Shown one piece after another: positions 16,921 through 27,409 of a stretch of 64,000 bases of DNA. Each line of letters begins with the position of its first letter. Position 1 is the stretch's first letter. The position numbers and the translations under genes were made by a program. The notes beneath the pieces are model-generated. The model had not been told where the DNA came from and searched no databases. It was given only the letters and a program-made list of their open reading frames with translations. Source of the DNA: Streptomyces sp. M41(2017) (lineage in GTDB: Bacteria > Actinomycetota > Actinomycetes > Streptomycetales > Streptomycetaceae); the NCBI RefSeq assembly GCF_002078175.1, contig NZ_MWFK01000001.1, positions 1,302,001-1,366,000 on the forward strand, written 5' to 3'.

Positions 16921-18135
16921 TCAGCCGTCCAGTTGCTCCAGGGTCGCGTTCGACGGGGCGCGGGTGGCCTGGAGGTCGCGGGCCACGTCCTCCGCCGCGC
17001 CCAGCACGCGTACGGAGTTCTGCCAGGTCAGCTTGGCGATGTCGGTGGCCGACCAGCCGCGGTCGAGCAGCTCGGCGATCAGGTTCGGGTAGCCGGAGAC
17101 GTCGTCCAGGCCGTCCGGGGTGAACGCCGTGCCGTCGTAGTCGCCGCCGATGCCGAGGTGGTCGATGCCGGCGACCTCGCGCATGTGGTCGAGGTGGTCG
17201 GCGACCGTGGACACCGTGGCGACGGGGCGCGGGTTCGCCTCCTCGAAGACGCGGTGGACCTTCATGCCCTCGGCGGTGGTGTCGAGGTGGTGCAGGCCGT
17301 GCGCGCGCATGTTCTCGTCGGCGGCGGCCGTCCAGTCGACGGCGGCCTGGAGGACGAACTTGGGCACGAACGTCACCATCGCCACGCCGCCGTTGGCGGC
17401 GAGCCGCTCCAGCACGTCGTCGGGGATGTTGCGCGGGTGGTCGCACACGGCGCGGGCCGAGGAGTGCGAGAAGATCACCGGCGCGACGGAGGTGTCGAGC
17501 GCGTCGCGCATGGTGGTCGCGGCCACGTGCGAGAGGTCCACGAGCATGCCCTCGCGGTTCATCTCGCGGACGACCTCACGGCCGAAGGCGGACAGGCCGC
17601 CGACGGCGGGCACGTCCGTCGCGGAGTCGGCCCACGCGATGTTGTCGTTGTGGGTGAGCGTCATGTAGCGGACGCCGAGGGCGGCCAGCCGGCGCAGGAC
17701 GGCGAGGGAGTTGTCGATCGAGTGACCGCCCTCCGCGCCCATGAGGGAGGCGATACGGCCCTCGGCGCGCGCCGCCTCCATGTCCGCGGCGGTCAGCGCG
17801 GCCCGCAGGTCGGCCGGGTGACGGTCGATCAACTGGCGTACGCAGTCGATCTGTTCGAGGGTCGCGGTGACCGCGCCGGGCAGGTCGGACCGGACGTACA
17901 CCGACCAGTACTGCGCGCCGACGCCGCCGGCGCGCAGCCGGGCCAGGTCCGTGTGCAGGTGGGCGCTCTGGTCGGTGGCGATGTCCCGCGCGCCGAGGTC
18001 GTAGCGGACCTGTTCGCGCAACGCCCAGGGGAGGTCGTTGTGCCCGTCGACGACGGGGAACTCGGCGAGCAGGGCGCGGGCCCGGTCGAGAGAGGGGACG
18101 GAGGAGCCGGCGGGCAGCGGGGTCTCGGAGGACAT
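16921..18135 (-). CDS. Membrane-dipeptidase family (M19) dipeptidase
   Basis: A 404-residue binuclear-metal dipeptidase close to human renal dipeptidase; as I recall, the S. coelicolor orthologue is Sco3058, which cleaves dipeptides with broad tolerance. Ligands are all present: His32 and Asp34 (VDGHNDLPW), Glu in LMGAEGG, His in VDLSHVA, His in [10 protein letters not shown], and Asp in GIGGDYDG. There is no signal peptide, so it is cytosolic. GTG at 18142-18144 overlaps the purE stop as GTGA; ATG 18135 has a better-spaced GGGAAG and is preferred here. It is translationally linked to purK-purE. Confidence 0.92.
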   Translation of the reverse strand: MSSETPLPAGSSVPSLDRARALLAEFPVVDGHNDLPWALREQVRYDLGARDIATDQSAHLHTDLARLRAGGVGAQYWSVYVRSDLPGAVTATLEQIDCVRQLIDRHPADLRAALTAADMEAARAEGRIASLMGAEGGHSIDNSLAVLRRLAALGVRYMTLTHNDNIAWADSATDVPAVGGLSAFGREVVREMNREGMLVDLSHVAATTMRDALDTSVAPVIFSHSSARAVCDHPRNIPDDVLERLAANGGVAMVTFVPKFVLQAAVDWTAAADENMRAHGLHHLDTTAEGMKVHRVFEEANPRPVATVSTVADHLDHMREVAGIDHLGIGGDYDGTAFTPDGLDDVSGYPNLIAELLDRGWSATDIAKLTWQNSVRVLGAAEDVARDLQATRAPSNATLEQLDG

Positions 18136-18140
18136 GCGCG

Positions 18141-18665
18141 TCACTTCCCGAAGCCGAAGCCGCCGGAGCCGCTCTCGACCTTGGACCGCAGCCGCTTGCC
18201 CTTCTCGGTGGCCTGGTCGTTCAGCTCCTGCTGGAACTCCCGCATCCGGCCGAGGAGTTCCTCGTCATGGGCGGCGAGGATCCGGGCGGCCAGCAGACCG
18301 GCGTTGCGGGCGCCGCCGACGGAGACGGTCGCGACGGGCACGCCGGCCGGCATCTGCACGATGGAGAGCAGCGAGTCCATGCCGTCGAGGTACTTGAGCG
18401 GGACGGGCACCCCGATGACGGGCAGCGGGGTGACGGACGCCAGCATGCCCGGCAGGTGGGCCGCGCCGCCGGCGCCGGCGATGATCGCCTTGAGTCCGCG
18501 CTCGGCGGCCTGCTCGCCGTACGCGATCATCTCGCGCGGCATGCGGTGCGCGGAGACGACGTCCACCTCGTAGGGGATCTCGAACTCGTCGAGGGCCTGG
18601 GCCGCGGCCTCCATGACGGGCCAGTCGGAGTCCGAACCCATGACGATGCCTACTACTGGGCTCAT
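18141..18665 (-). CDS. purE: N5-carboxyaminoimidazole ribonucleotide mutase
   Basis: A 174-residue class I PurE that moves the carboxyl group of N5-CAIR to give CAIR in purine synthesis. Key blocks are [12 protein letters not shown] at the N-terminus, SAHRMPREM (catalytic His), [12 protein letters not shown] and the [18 protein letters not shown] helix. The C-terminal 15 residues are Gly/Lys/Ser rich. ATG 18665 overlaps the purK stop as ATGA, so translation is coupled. The dipeptidase gene follows with a second overlap. Confidence 0.96.
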   Translation of the reverse strand: MSPVVGIVMGSDSDWPVMEAAAQALDEFEIPYEVDVVSAHRMPREMIAYGEQAAERGLKAIIAGAGGAAHLPGMLASVTPLPVIGVPVPLKYLDGMDSLLSIVQMPAGVPVATVSVGGARNAGLLAARILAAHDEELLGRMREFQQELNDQATEKGKRLRSKVESGSGGFGFGK

Positions 18666-19822
18666 TCGGTGATCGTGCCTCTCAGGTAGCCGGCTGCGTG
18701 CCGGGCGCGATCGAGGACGTCGTCCAGGTCGTCGCCATAGGTGTTGACGTGGCCGACCTTGCGGCCGGGCTTCACGTCCTTGCCGTACATGTGGATCTTG
18801 AGCTGTGGGTCGCGGGCCATGCAGTGCAGGTACGCGGAGTACATGTCCGGGAAGTCGCCACCGAGGACGTTGGCCATGACGGTCCACTTCGCGCGGGGGC
18901 GCGGGTCGCCGAGCGGGAGGTCGAGGACGGCGCGGACGTGGTTGGCGAACTGGGAGGTGATCGCGCCGTCCTGGGTCCAGTGGCCCGAGTTGTGCGGGCG
19001 CATCGCCAGTTCGTTGACGAGGATGCGTCCGTCGTGGGTCTCGAACAGCTCGACGGCCAGGTGGCCGACGACGCCGAGCTCCTTGGCGATGCGCAGGGCC
19101 AGCTCCTCCGCCTGGAGGGCCAGCTCCTCGGCGATGCCGGGTGCCGGGGCGATGACCGTGTCGCAGACGCCGTCGACCTGCTGGGACTCGACGACGGGAT
19201 AGGCGACGGCCTGACCGTGCGGGGAGCGGACGACGTTGGCCGCCAGCTCCCGAACGAAGTCGACCTTCTCCTCGGCGAGGACGGGAACGCCCGCGCGGAA
19301 GGGTTCGGCGGCGTCCTCCAGGGAGCGGACGAACCAGACCCCCTTGCCGTCGTAGCCGCCGCGGACGGTCTTCAGGATGACCGGGAATCCGTCACCGCCC
19401 GCGCCTTCGGGCAGGCCCTCCGCGGCGAACGCGGCGACGTCCGCCACGTCCGTCACGATGCGGTGCCGCGGGCAGGGCACGCCGATCGCGTCGAGCTTCG
19501 CGCGCATCACGCCCTTGTCCTGGGCGTGCACGAGCGCGTCGGGTCCGGGGCGCACGGGGATGCCGTCCGCCTCCAGGGCCCGCAGGTGCTCGGTGGGGAC
19601 CTGCTCGTGATCGAAGGTGATCACGTCACAGCCCCGCGCGAAGTCGCGCAGCGTGTCGAGGTCGCGATAGTCGCCGATGACGACGTCGCCGACGACCTGC
19701 GCCGCGGAATCCTGTGGAGTGTCACTGAGGAGCTTGAATTTGATGCCGAGCGGGATGCCCGCCTCGTGTGTCATACGAGCGAGCTGGCCGCCGCCGACCA
19801 TGCCGACTACCGGGAACGTCAC
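18662..19822 (-). CDS. purK: N5-carboxyaminoimidazole ribonucleotide synthetase
   Basis: A 386-residue ATP-grasp enzyme making N5-CAIR from AIR, ATP and bicarbonate, the step before PurE. Motifs: [12 protein letters not shown] at the N-terminus, [20 protein letters not shown] (ATP-grasp loop), [29 protein letters not shown], and [15 protein letters not shown] place the start at GTG 19822. GATACT lies just upstream and would put the transcript start almost at the GTG, so a leaderless mRNA is possible. Longer upstream frames have no coding character. Confidence 0.95.
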   Translation of the reverse strand: MTFPVVGMVGGGQLARMTHEAGIPLGIKFKLLSDTPQDSAAQVVGDVVIGDYRDLDTLRDFARGCDVITFDHEQVPTEHLRALEADGIPVRPGPDALVHAQDKGVMRAKLDAIGVPCPRHRIVTDVADVAAFAAEGLPEGAGGDGFPVILKTVRGGYDGKGVWFVRSLEDAAEPFRAGVPVLAEEKVDFVRELAANVVRSPHGQAVAYPVVESQQVDGVCDTVIAPAPGIAEELALQAEELALRIAKELGVVGHLAVELFETHDGRILVNELAMRPHNSGHWTQDGAITSQFANHVRAVLDLPLGDPRPRAKWTVMANVLGGDFPDMYSAYLHCMARDPQLKIHMYGKDVKPGRKVGHVNTYGDDLDDVLDRARHAAGYLRGTITE

Positions 19823-20018
19823 GCTCCAAGAGTATCGGCCACGCCGCGCGGGCTGGTTTCGGCACCGGTACGCCCGATTTTCCGCGCTGGTGACCGGGTC
19901 TTTTCTTACCTGTGAAGTCATGCACGGGCACCGCGCGGGGGCGCTGGTTAGCATGGCTGGGTTGACGTATTCCATCGCTTGATCGACGACGTACCCACCG
20001 ACGGGGGCTGGCGACACC

Positions 20019-20558
20019 ATGGACAGTGCTTCCTCGGGGCCTCAGGCGGGGCCCCGCAGCGCGGTTCGCCGCCGCTTCGACCTGCTGTTGCGTGAGGTCG
20101 CCAAGTTCGGCGCGGTGGGCGGGGCGGGGCTGCTCGTCAACCTGCTCGTGTTCAACCTGGTGCGCCACACGACGGACCTCCAGGTCGTGCGGGCCAGTGT
20201 CATCGCGACGGTCGTCTCCATCGTCTTCAACTACGTGGGCTTCCGCTACTTCACGTACCGGGACCGCGACAAGGGCGGCCGCACCAAGGAGCTGACGCTG
20301 TTCCTGCTGTTCAGCGCGGTGGGACTGGTCATCGAGAACGGCGTGCTCTACGCCGCGACGTACGGCTTCGGCTGGGACAGCCCGCTCCAGAGCAACATCT
20401 TCAAGTTCCTCGGCATCGGGGTCGCGACGCTCTTCCGCTTCTGGTCCTACCGCACCTGGGTGTTCCGGGCGCTTCCGGCCCGTGAAGCGGTGGCCAGTGC
20501 CGAATCGTTCCTGGACGAGGAGCCGGAGCCCCGGCGGGCCCAGGCACGCGCCAACTGA
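20019..20558 (+). CDS. GtrA family membrane protein
   Basis: A 179-residue integral membrane protein with four predicted helices: KFGAVGGAGLLVNLLVF, ASVIATVVSIVFNYVGF, LTLFLLFSAVGLVIENG and FKFLGIGVATLFRFW. The FNYVGFRYFTYR and FRFWSYRTWVF blocks are typical of GtrA, which is implicated in flipping or transferring polyprenyl-linked sugars for cell-surface glycan. The C-terminal tail is acidic and cytoplasmic. It starts at ATG 20019 and is divergent from purK. No glycosyltransferase lies next to it. Confidence 0.88.
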   Translation: MDSASSGPQAGPRSAVRRRFDLLLREVAKFGAVGGAGLLVNLLVFNLVRHTTDLQVVRASVIATVVSIVFNYVGFRYFTYRDRDKGGRTKELTLFLLFSAVGLVIENGVLYAATYGFGWDSPLQSNIFKFLGIGVATLFRFWSYRTWVFRALPAREAVASAESFLDEEPEPRRAQARAN

Positions 20559-20618
20559 CCCCGGAGGGGCCGTCCGGGAGAGACCGTCCGCTCCCCCGGC
20601 TCCCTCTGCTCCCCGCCC

Positions 20619-21905
20619 CTACCTGACCGTCCGCTCCTCGTCGTCGTCCTCGCCGATCAGCGGGCCTCGCTTCAGGGGGGTCCGGGACAGGAACAGGCCG
20701 AAGACCGGGGGCTGGGCCTGGAGCATCTCCAGACGGCCGCCGTCGGCCTCCGCGAGGTCGCGGGCGACGGCAAGGCCGATGCCGGTGGAGTTGCGGCCGC
20801 TGATGGTGCGCTCGAAGATGCGGGCGCCGAGGTCGGTGGGCACGCCGGGTCCCTCGTCGGTGACCTCGATGACGGCCTGGTTGCCGATGACCCGCGTCCG
20901 CAGGGCGACCGTGCCGCCGCCGTGCATGAGGCTGTTCTCGATCAGCGCCGCGAGCACCTGGGCGACCGCGCCCGGGGTGCCCACCGCCTGGAGATGGCGC
21001 TTGCCGGAGCTGACGATCGCGCGCCCCGCGCTGCGGTAGGCCGGGCGCCACTCCTCCAGCTGCTGCTTGATGACCTCGTCGAGGTCGAAGGTGACCGCGG
21101 AGCCGGTCCGCGGGTCGCGGGCGTTGGTGAGCAGCCGCTCGACCACGTCCGTGAGGCGTTCCACCTGCGTCAGCGCGATCGTCGCCTCCTCCTTCACCGT
21201 GTCCGGATCGTCGGTGAGGGTGATCTCCTCCAGGCGCATCGACAGCGCCGTCAGGGGCGTGCGCAGCTGGTGGGAGGCGTCGGCGGCGAGCCGGCGCTCG
21301 GCGGTGAGCATGCGGGCGATGCGCTCCGCACTGCCGTCCAGGACGTCGGCCACGCGGTCCAGCTCGGGGACGCCGTAGCGCTTGTGGCGCGGGCGCGGGT
21401 CGCCGGAGCCCAGCCGTTCCGCCGTTTCGGCGAGGTCGGTGAGCGGGGAGGCGAGACGGTTCGCCTGGCGTACGGCGAGCAGGACGGCGGCGACGATCGC
21501 CAGCAGGGCGACGGCGCCGATGATCAGCAGCGTGCGGCCGACCTCCCGGGTCACCGAGGAGCGGGGCTCCTGGACGGTGACCGTCTCGCCCTCCTCACCC
21601 TTGGCGGTGTAGTGGATGACGTCGCCGGTGGGTTCGGTGCCGACCTCGATGGGATCCCGTCCCGGGATCCTGATCTCGGCGTAGCGCTGGTCGGTGACCT
21701 GGTTGCGGAACGTGTCACTGGAGATGTTCTCGTCGCCGAGGATGCGGCTGTCCACGATGCTGGCCAGTCGCAGCGCCTCGGAGTCCACGCGTTCCTGGGC
21801 GCTGTTGCTGATCGTGCGGGTCTCGACGATGACGAGGGAGACACCGAACACGGCGATCACGACGAGGACGACGGCGAGGGTGGACTGGATGAGACGGCGA
21901 CGCAC
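20619..21905 (-). CDS. Two-component sensor histidine kinase
   Basis: A 428-residue membrane kinase from GTG 21905 with GGAGGG upstream. Two transmembrane helices (STLAVVLVVIAVFGVSLVIV; LLIIGAVALLAIVAAVLLA) enclose an extracytoplasmic domain of about 125 residues. A HAMP region (RLASPLTDLAETAERLGSGD) leads to the HisKA domain with phospho-acceptor His212 in DASHQLRTPL. The ATPase domain has N in ALIENSLMHGGG, DEGPGVP and GIGLAVARDLAEADGG. It is the partner of the response regulator encoded just upstream. The signal is unknown; the neighbours are a POT transporter and GtrA. Confidence 0.94.
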   Translation of the reverse strand: MRRRLIQSTLAVVLVVIAVFGVSLVIVETRTISNSAQERVDSEALRLASIVDSRILGDENISSDTFRNQVTDQRYAEIRIPGRDPIEVGTEPTGDVIHYTAKGEEGETVTVQEPRSSVTREVGRTLLIIGAVALLAIVAAVLLAVRQANRLASPLTDLAETAERLGSGDPRPRHKRYGVPELDRVADVLDGSAERIARMLTAERRLAADASHQLRTPLTALSMRLEEITLTDDPDTVKEEATIALTQVERLTDVVERLLTNARDPRTGSAVTFDLDEVIKQQLEEWRPAYRSAGRAIVSSGKRHLQAVGTPGAVAQVLAALIENSLMHGGGTVALRTRVIGNQAVIEVTDEGPGVPTDLGARIFERTISGRNSTGIGLAVARDLAEADGGRLEMLQAQPPVFGLFLSRTPLKRGPLIGEDDDEERTVR

Positions 21906-22114
21906 GGGGCCCTCCGGGCAGGTGGCGGTACGTGGACCAGTGTGCACGGGCGCCGGGCCGTCACCGCGGGGCACCGGGCCGGGGTACGGGGTCGGGTGCG
22001 GGGCTTCCGGTGCCCGCCGGTTCCGGCACGGCCGCGCGGCGGGCGAGCCGTCTGCGGTGCGGTACGTGGAACGCCTCGGGGGCCGGACGGCCGTCCGGCC
22101 CCCGAGGCGGGGCC

Positions 22115-22792
<678 letters not shown>

Positions 22793-23316
22793 GGGGTGAT
22801 GGTAGTCCGCCGCGGACGAGGCTCGGGCAGTGATCGGCCTCCGTGATTCACACCCTCCGTCCGGGTGTTTCTTACCTGCGGGTGTGGGATGCCATCCTGA
22901 GGAACACCTTCGAATGGCTCCCGGCGGTTCCATGATCGCCTGTGATCCATCTCTCAAGTCCTTCCATATGGTGCATTGCCATGTCGTATGGTGACCAGAC
23001 GCCTGTAGCACTACATGGGGACCTTTGGCGCGTGCTTGATGCTGAAGGTCTCTTTTGTGTGCGGGCTGGTGTTCGCCAGCCTCGAAAGGAATGACCTGTG
23101 GCCGGGCCCGAGGCGCGCTGACGCGCACCGGGCGTGGATCCCGGTGGTCGCCGTCCACCGCTTCGCCATCCGAAGCGGACTCCCCGTGGGCGTGGGGGCG
23201 GACGCCGTCACCGCCGGTGCCGGCCGCCCCCCACTGGGCGCGCGACTCCTCATGGCCTTCGACTCCGGTCCGGCCAGGGGGACCCCCACAGCGCGTCCCG
23301 ACAGCAAGGAACGACC
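22793..23316. other. Divergent intergenic region (524 bases), no gene supported
   Basis: This gap lies between the response regulator and the POT transporter. It is less GC-rich near 22900-23090 than its surroundings. It has a TATGGTG direct repeat (CATATGGTG near 22967 and CGTATGGTG near 22990) and CACACCC/GGGTGTG inverted half-sites (22848-22886). A frame from 23011 is open for 105 codons but overlaps the leader and looks non-coding. A long leader before the transporter is likely. Confidence 0.5.
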
Positions 23317-24813
23317 ATGGCGTCCAGCCTGACGAAGGCCTCGGTGAACCCGGGTACCCCCGGGTCCGGGAAGACCTTCTTCGGCCACCCCCGCGGACTG
23401 GCCACTCTCTTCATGACCGAGATGTGGGAGCGATTCTCCTACTACGGCATGAAGGCACTGCTCCCGCTGTACCTGGTGGCACCGGGCGGCCTGCACATGA
23501 ATGCGGCCACCGCGACCGCGATCTACTCGGTGTACCTGTCGCTGGTGTACCTGCTCGCCCTGCCGGGCGGCTGGTTCGCCGACCGCGTCCTCGGCCCTCG
23601 TAAGACGGTCGCCGTCGCGGGTCTGATCATCATGCTGGGCCACCTCACGCTGGCCCTGCCGACCTCCGGCACCTTCTTCGCGGGACTCGGCCTCGTCGCC
23701 ATAGGTTCCGGTCTGCTGAAGGCCAACATCTCCACGATGGTCGGCCACCTCTACGACGGTCCGGACGACCCGCGTCGTGACGGTGGCTTCACGCTCTTCT
23801 ACATCGGCATCAACCTGGGCGCCTTCATAGCGCCGCTGATCATCGGCACCGTCGGCGAGAACGTGAACTGGCACCTGGGCTTCGCCATCGCCGCGCTCGG
23901 CATGGCCGTGGGTCTGGCCCAGTACCTGCTCGGCAGCCGTCACCTCAGCCCCCGGTCGCAGGAGGTCCCCACGCCCCTGTCGCCGGAGGAGAAGGCCTCG
24001 ACGCTGCGCAAGTCCGCGCTCTGGGCCGCCGTCGCCGTGGTCTTCTACGCGGTCGTCGGCTTCTCGGGCCACTACACGCTCAACTGGCTGCTGGTCCCGA
24101 TCACGCTCGCCGGCCTGCTCATTCCGGTGATGGTCATCGGCCGCATCAAGCGGGACAAGTCGCTGGACCGCGCCGACCAGTCGAAGATGTCCGCGTACAT
24201 CTGGTTCTTCATCGCCGCGGCCGTCTTCTGGATGATCTACGACCAGGGCGGGTCGACGATGTCGATCTTCGCCGATTCGTCCGCCGAGAACACCATCTTC
24301 GGCTGGGAGTTCCCGGTCTCCTGGTACCAGTCGGTCAACCCGGTCATGATCATGGCGCTCGCGCCGGTCTTCGCCTGGCTGTGGCTGGCCCTCAACCGGC
24401 GCGGCAAGGAGCCGAGCACGGCCACCAAGTTCGCCTCCGGTCTGGTCCTGGTCGGTGCCTCGTTCTTCCTCTTCCTGGCCCCGCTGACGATCGCCGAGGG
24501 CGGTCACAAGGCGGCCGCCATGTGGCTGGTGGCCATCTACTTCGTCCAGACCGTCGGTGAGCTGACGCTCTCCCCGGTCGGCCTCTCGGTCACCACCAAG
24601 ATGGCTCCGGCGAAGTACGCCTCCCAGATGATGGGTGTCTGGTTCCTGGCCGTCACCGCGGGTGACGCCACGACCGGCCTGCTCTCCATCGCCGACGTCG
24701 ACCTCAACAAGACGGGCATCGTGGCCCTGGAGGCCACGCTCGCCGTGATCGCCGGTGTCGCGGTGTGGATGTACCGCAAGAAGGTCAAGCAGCTGATGGG
24801 CGACGTCCGCTGA
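23317..24813 (+). CDS. POT/PTR2 family proton-dependent oligopeptide transporter
   Basis: A 498-residue major-facilitator-type symporter for di- and tripeptides. The E-x-x-E-R-F-x-Y-Y-G signature appears as EMWERFSYYG near residue 32, followed by many hydrophobic helices. FYIGINLGAFIAPLI is the second POT motif, and GELTLSPVGLSVTTKMAP is the conserved helix late in the protein. Start at ATG 23317 after AAGGA. The neighbouring kinase/regulator pair might control it (inference from position). A 22-bp hairpin ends the transcript. Confidence 0.95.
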   Translation: MASSLTKASVNPGTPGSGKTFFGHPRGLATLFMTEMWERFSYYGMKALLPLYLVAPGGLHMNAATATAIYSVYLSLVYLLALPGGWFADRVLGPRKTVAVAGLIIMLGHLTLALPTSGTFFAGLGLVAIGSGLLKANISTMVGHLYDGPDDPRRDGGFTLFYIGINLGAFIAPLIIGTVGENVNWHLGFAIAALGMAVGLAQYLLGSRHLSPRSQEVPTPLSPEEKASTLRKSALWAAVAVVFYAVVGFSGHYTLNWLLVPITLAGLLIPVMVIGRIKRDKSLDRADQSKMSAYIWFFIAAAVFWMIYDQGGSTMSIFADSSAENTIFGWEFPVSWYQSVNPVMIMALAPVFAWLWLALNRRGKEPSTATKFASGLVLVGASFFLFLAPLTIAEGGHKAAAMWLVAIYFVQTVGELTLSPVGLSVTTKMAPAKYASQMMGVWFLAVTAGDATTGLLSIADVDLNKTGIVALEATLAVIAGVAVWMYRKKVKQLMGDVR

Positions 24814-24826
24814 CGCGGGCCGCACC

Positions 24827-24874
24827 AACGGCGGAGGGCCGCCGCACCAACGGGTGCGGCGGCCCTCCGCCGTT
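24827..24874. terminator. Bidirectional terminator, 22-bp perfect stem
   Basis: Arms 24827-24848 and 24853-24874 are exact complements with an AACG loop. It lies between the convergent POT transporter gene and the surface-protein operon. Confidence 0.92.
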
Positions 24875-24932
24875 TCGGCACGCGGCGGTCGCCGTCACCG
24901 TGGCCGCCCGGCGAACTTGAAGGGTCGTCAGG

Positions 24933-26282
24933 TCACCTCGTCCTGCCGCGGGGCATGAACGTGAAGACCGCTCCGCCCAGGAGGATGACCGTGCCGGCGA
25001 CCAGGCCCAGGGCCTCGAGGGCGCTGTGGCTGTCGGAGCCGGTCTCCGCGAGGCCGCCGGACGCCGAGCCCGTGGACCCCGAGCCGGACGAGGAGGAACC
25101 GCCGCCGGACGCTCCGCCCGCCTGCTCGGAGGTGTCCAGGGTGAGCGAGACCTCGGACGTGGCCGGGGTGCAGGTCGTCGTCGTACCGAGCGCCATCACC
25201 GTCAGGACACCCGGGGACAGCGTCGACTTGCCGGTCGCGCCCGGCTTGTACGTGCCCTTCAGGTCCGGGACCTCGATCGGGTCGCCCGACTTGATGGGCC
25301 CGGAGTTGGTCGGGCCCTCCACATGGACGGTGCCCTTGTCGGCGCCGCCGAGAGCGACCTCCATCGAGGGCTTCACGGAGTCGGCCGGGATGTCCGCCGG
25401 GCTGTCCATCACGGACGTGCCGAACTTGACGGTCAGGGCGTAACTCCCCCCGCTCTTCCTGGCGTTGATCTGCACGGGTGAGGTGGCGTTCTTGTCCCCG
25501 ATGGGCGTCTTGCACGCGTAGGCGACGGAGACCTGCTTGCCGGTGAAGTCGGTCTGCCCACCGCCGCCGGTGGAGCCGCCGTCGTCGCCACCGGTCGTTC
25601 CCCCGGTCCCGCTGCCGGTCGGCGACGGGGTGGCCGAGTCGGTCGGCTCACCGGACGGGGTCGGCGTCGGGGTCGGGGTCGGCGTGGAGCCGCCCGAACC
25701 GCCGCCCGCGGCCGTCACCTTGATGGTCGCGGAGGAGCCCACCGCCTCCTTGGGCGTGCACTTGGTGTCGGTGGAGATCGGCTTGTTGACGTTGATGTTG
25801 TAGGCGTCCGGGGTCAGCGTGACGTCACCCGCCGCGGTCAGTTTGAACTTGCCCGTCATGTCGGACAGCTTCATGTCGCTGTTCTTGGGGATCGCGGGGT
25901 TCTGGCGCGGCCCCTCCATGGCGATGCTCGCGGTCTGCGCGCCGCCCGCCTTGAGGGTGCCGGAGGGCTTCACCGTGTCCTTGTCGAGGTCGAGGACGTC
26001 CGGGTTCTTCGACGCGGCCTGGGCGAACTTCCAGGTGATCGTGACCTCGTCACCCACCTTCGCCTCCGCGGGCGCGGTGATCTGCACCTTCGTGGTGCCC
26101 TGCACGGCGGGCAGCCCCGAGATCGCGGGCGGGATGCACTCCGTCTTGTACGACACCTCGGCGGCCTGCGCCGGTACGGCGGCCACGCCCAGCAGGATGC
26201 CCGCACCGCCGAGCATCAGCGCGACTCCGGCCGCGCCCGCTCTGCGTCCGGTGTCCGGTACCACTCTCCGTAGCGTCCTCAC
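24933..26282 (-). CDS. Surface protein with two repeat domains and LAETG sorting signal
   Basis: A 449-residue exported protein from GTG 26282, which overlaps the previous stop as GTGA. A signal peptide ends near VPAQA. Two homologous beta-rich domains follow (about residues 40-180 and 230-375), joined by a linker of TPTPTP and Gly/Ser/Asp runs. The second domain starts ACKTPIGDK and ends near ALGTTTTCTP, the same pattern as in the LPQTG protein at the head of this operon. After a Ser/Gly stalk comes LAETG, a hydrophobic helix and an Arg-rich end (MPRGRTR). LAxTG is the class E sortase type of actinobacteria, so it should be wall-linked. No sortase gene is in the window. Confidence 0.85.
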   Translation of the reverse strand: MRTLRRVVPDTGRRAGAAGVALMLGGAGILLGVAAVPAQAAEVSYKTECIPPAISGLPAVQGTTKVQITAPAEAKVGDEVTITWKFAQAASKNPDVLDLDKDTVKPSGTLKAGGAQTASIAMEGPRQNPAIPKNSDMKLSDMTGKFKLTAAGDVTLTPDAYNINVNKPISTDTKCTPKEAVGSSATIKVTAAGGGSGGSTPTPTPTPTPSGEPTDSATPSPTGSGTGGTTGGDDGGSTGGGGQTDFTGKQVSVAYACKTPIGDKNATSPVQINARKSGGSYALTVKFGTSVMDSPADIPADSVKPSMEVALGGADKGTVHVEGPTNSGPIKSGDPIEVPDLKGTYKPGATGKSTLSPGVLTVMALGTTTTCTPATSEVSLTLDTSEQAGGASGGGSSSSGSGSTGSASGGLAETGSDSHSALEALGLVAGTVILLGGAVFTFMPRGRTR

Positions 26283-27409
26283 GTATGTCCCTCTCTCGTC
26301 TGTGTCGTCGGACCGTTCTCGTGCGGTGCGGAGAGCTGACCGTTCGTCGCGGTGCCCGGATCGCTGTCCGGGGTGAACCACGGCAGGGCGGCCGGGGCCG
26401 GCGAGGCGTCCGGGACGTCCGCCGGGGTGTGGGGGGCGGGCGCGGGGGCCGGCCGGGGCAGGCGCTGTGCGAGGTCGGTCAGACGCAGGACCCGGTGCCG
26501 GCCCGTGCGCCCGCTCGACCGGTGCGGGCGCACCCGGTCCACCAGGGCCATGCCGACACGGAACACCGCGGCCGGGACGACCACGCAGAGCAGGATCCAG
26601 AAGACGGTCACACCCCAGGGGCGGCCTACGCCCCACGGCTGCTCGGCGAGCACCTTCCCGCCGTACTTGAGGGAGACCGTGTAGTCGCCGTGCGCCCCTG
26701 CCGACAGCTCGAACGGGAGCTTGATCCGCGCTTTCCGGCCCGGCTCGACGGTGCCGCGCCACTCCTGCTCCTCCCACTGCGGGGCGAACACCCCGTGGGA
26801 GGTGCCCACCTGGAAGACCGGGTTCTTCACGGGGGCGGTGCCGACGTTGCCGACGGTGAAGACGAGGGTGCGCGCCGGGGGTGAGCCGAACCAGGTCAGC
26901 AGGCCGCTCGACCCGTCGAGGCGGGTGTCCGTGAGTACCGAGAGCCGGGCCCCGCTCGCCTCCTTGGGCAGCGGTTCGACCGAGTGCCCGGCCACCATGA
27001 AGACGGCGTCCGCCTGCGCCTTTGCCCCGGTGACGGTGGCGACGTGCACCACGCAGGGGCAGGGCTTCGGCGGTTCGGCGACCGGCAGCTTCTTGGTGAA
27101 GGCGCCCTTGGCGTCGGTGGTGACGGCCCGGCCGTCGGCGTTGGCACAGGAGTTGGTGCCGCCGATGACGCCGCGCGAGGGCACCGACTGTCCGCAGATG
27201 AGCATCATCAGCAGGGCCTCGGGCCGCCACCCGCTGCCGCTCACGGTGACCGAACCACCGGCTCCCGCCTGGGATCTGGACAGCTTCACGCCCGGCCCGT
27301 CGGCGGCGGACGCCGGACCCGCCGAGGCGATCACCGCCAACGGGCCGAGGAGAAGGACCAGGACCGCGCCCAGCGCCGCCGTCCGCATCGTGCCGCCCAG
27401 GACCCTCAC
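26279..27409 (-). CDS. Secreted, C-terminally membrane-anchored Ig-like protein
   Basis: About 376 residues. GTG 27409 overlaps the previous gene's stop as GTGA; ATG 27388 is an in-frame alternative. A signal peptide ends near GPASA. The first extracellular domain (VKLSRSQAGAGGSVTVSGSGW ...) looks like a neocarzinostatin/Ig-type beta sandwich with Cys residues; a second domain (TLVFTVGNVGTAPVKN) resembles a CARDB-type adhesion module. A transmembrane helix (VFWILLCVVVPAAVFRVG) follows, then a Pro/Ala-rich cytoplasmic tail. It has no catalytic motif. It is probably a structural partner of the sortase substrates in this operon. Confidence 0.75.
   Translation of the reverse strand: MRVLGGTMRTAALGAVLVLLLGPLAVIASAGPASAADGPGVKLSRSQAGAGGSVTVSGSGWRPEALLMMLICGQSVPSRGVIGGTNSCANADGRAVTTDAKGAFTKKLPVAEPPKPCPCVVHVATVTGAKAQADAVFMVAGHSVEPLPKEASGARLSVLTDTRLDGSSGLLTWFGSPPARTLVFTVGNVGTAPVKNPVFQVGTSHGVFAPQWEEQEWRGTVEPGRKARIKLPFELSAGAHGDYTVSLKYGGKVLAEQPWGVGRPWGVTVFWILLCVVVPAAVFRVGMALVDRVRPHRSSGRTGRHRVLRLTDLAQRLPRPAPAPAPHTPADVPDASPAPAALPWFTPDSDPGTATNGQLSAPHENGPTTQTREGHT

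Noticed and set aside
23011..23332. 105-codon frame upstream of the POT transporter
   Set aside because: Overlaps the transporter start, no ribosome site, no domain and no GC3 bias; more likely leader sequence.
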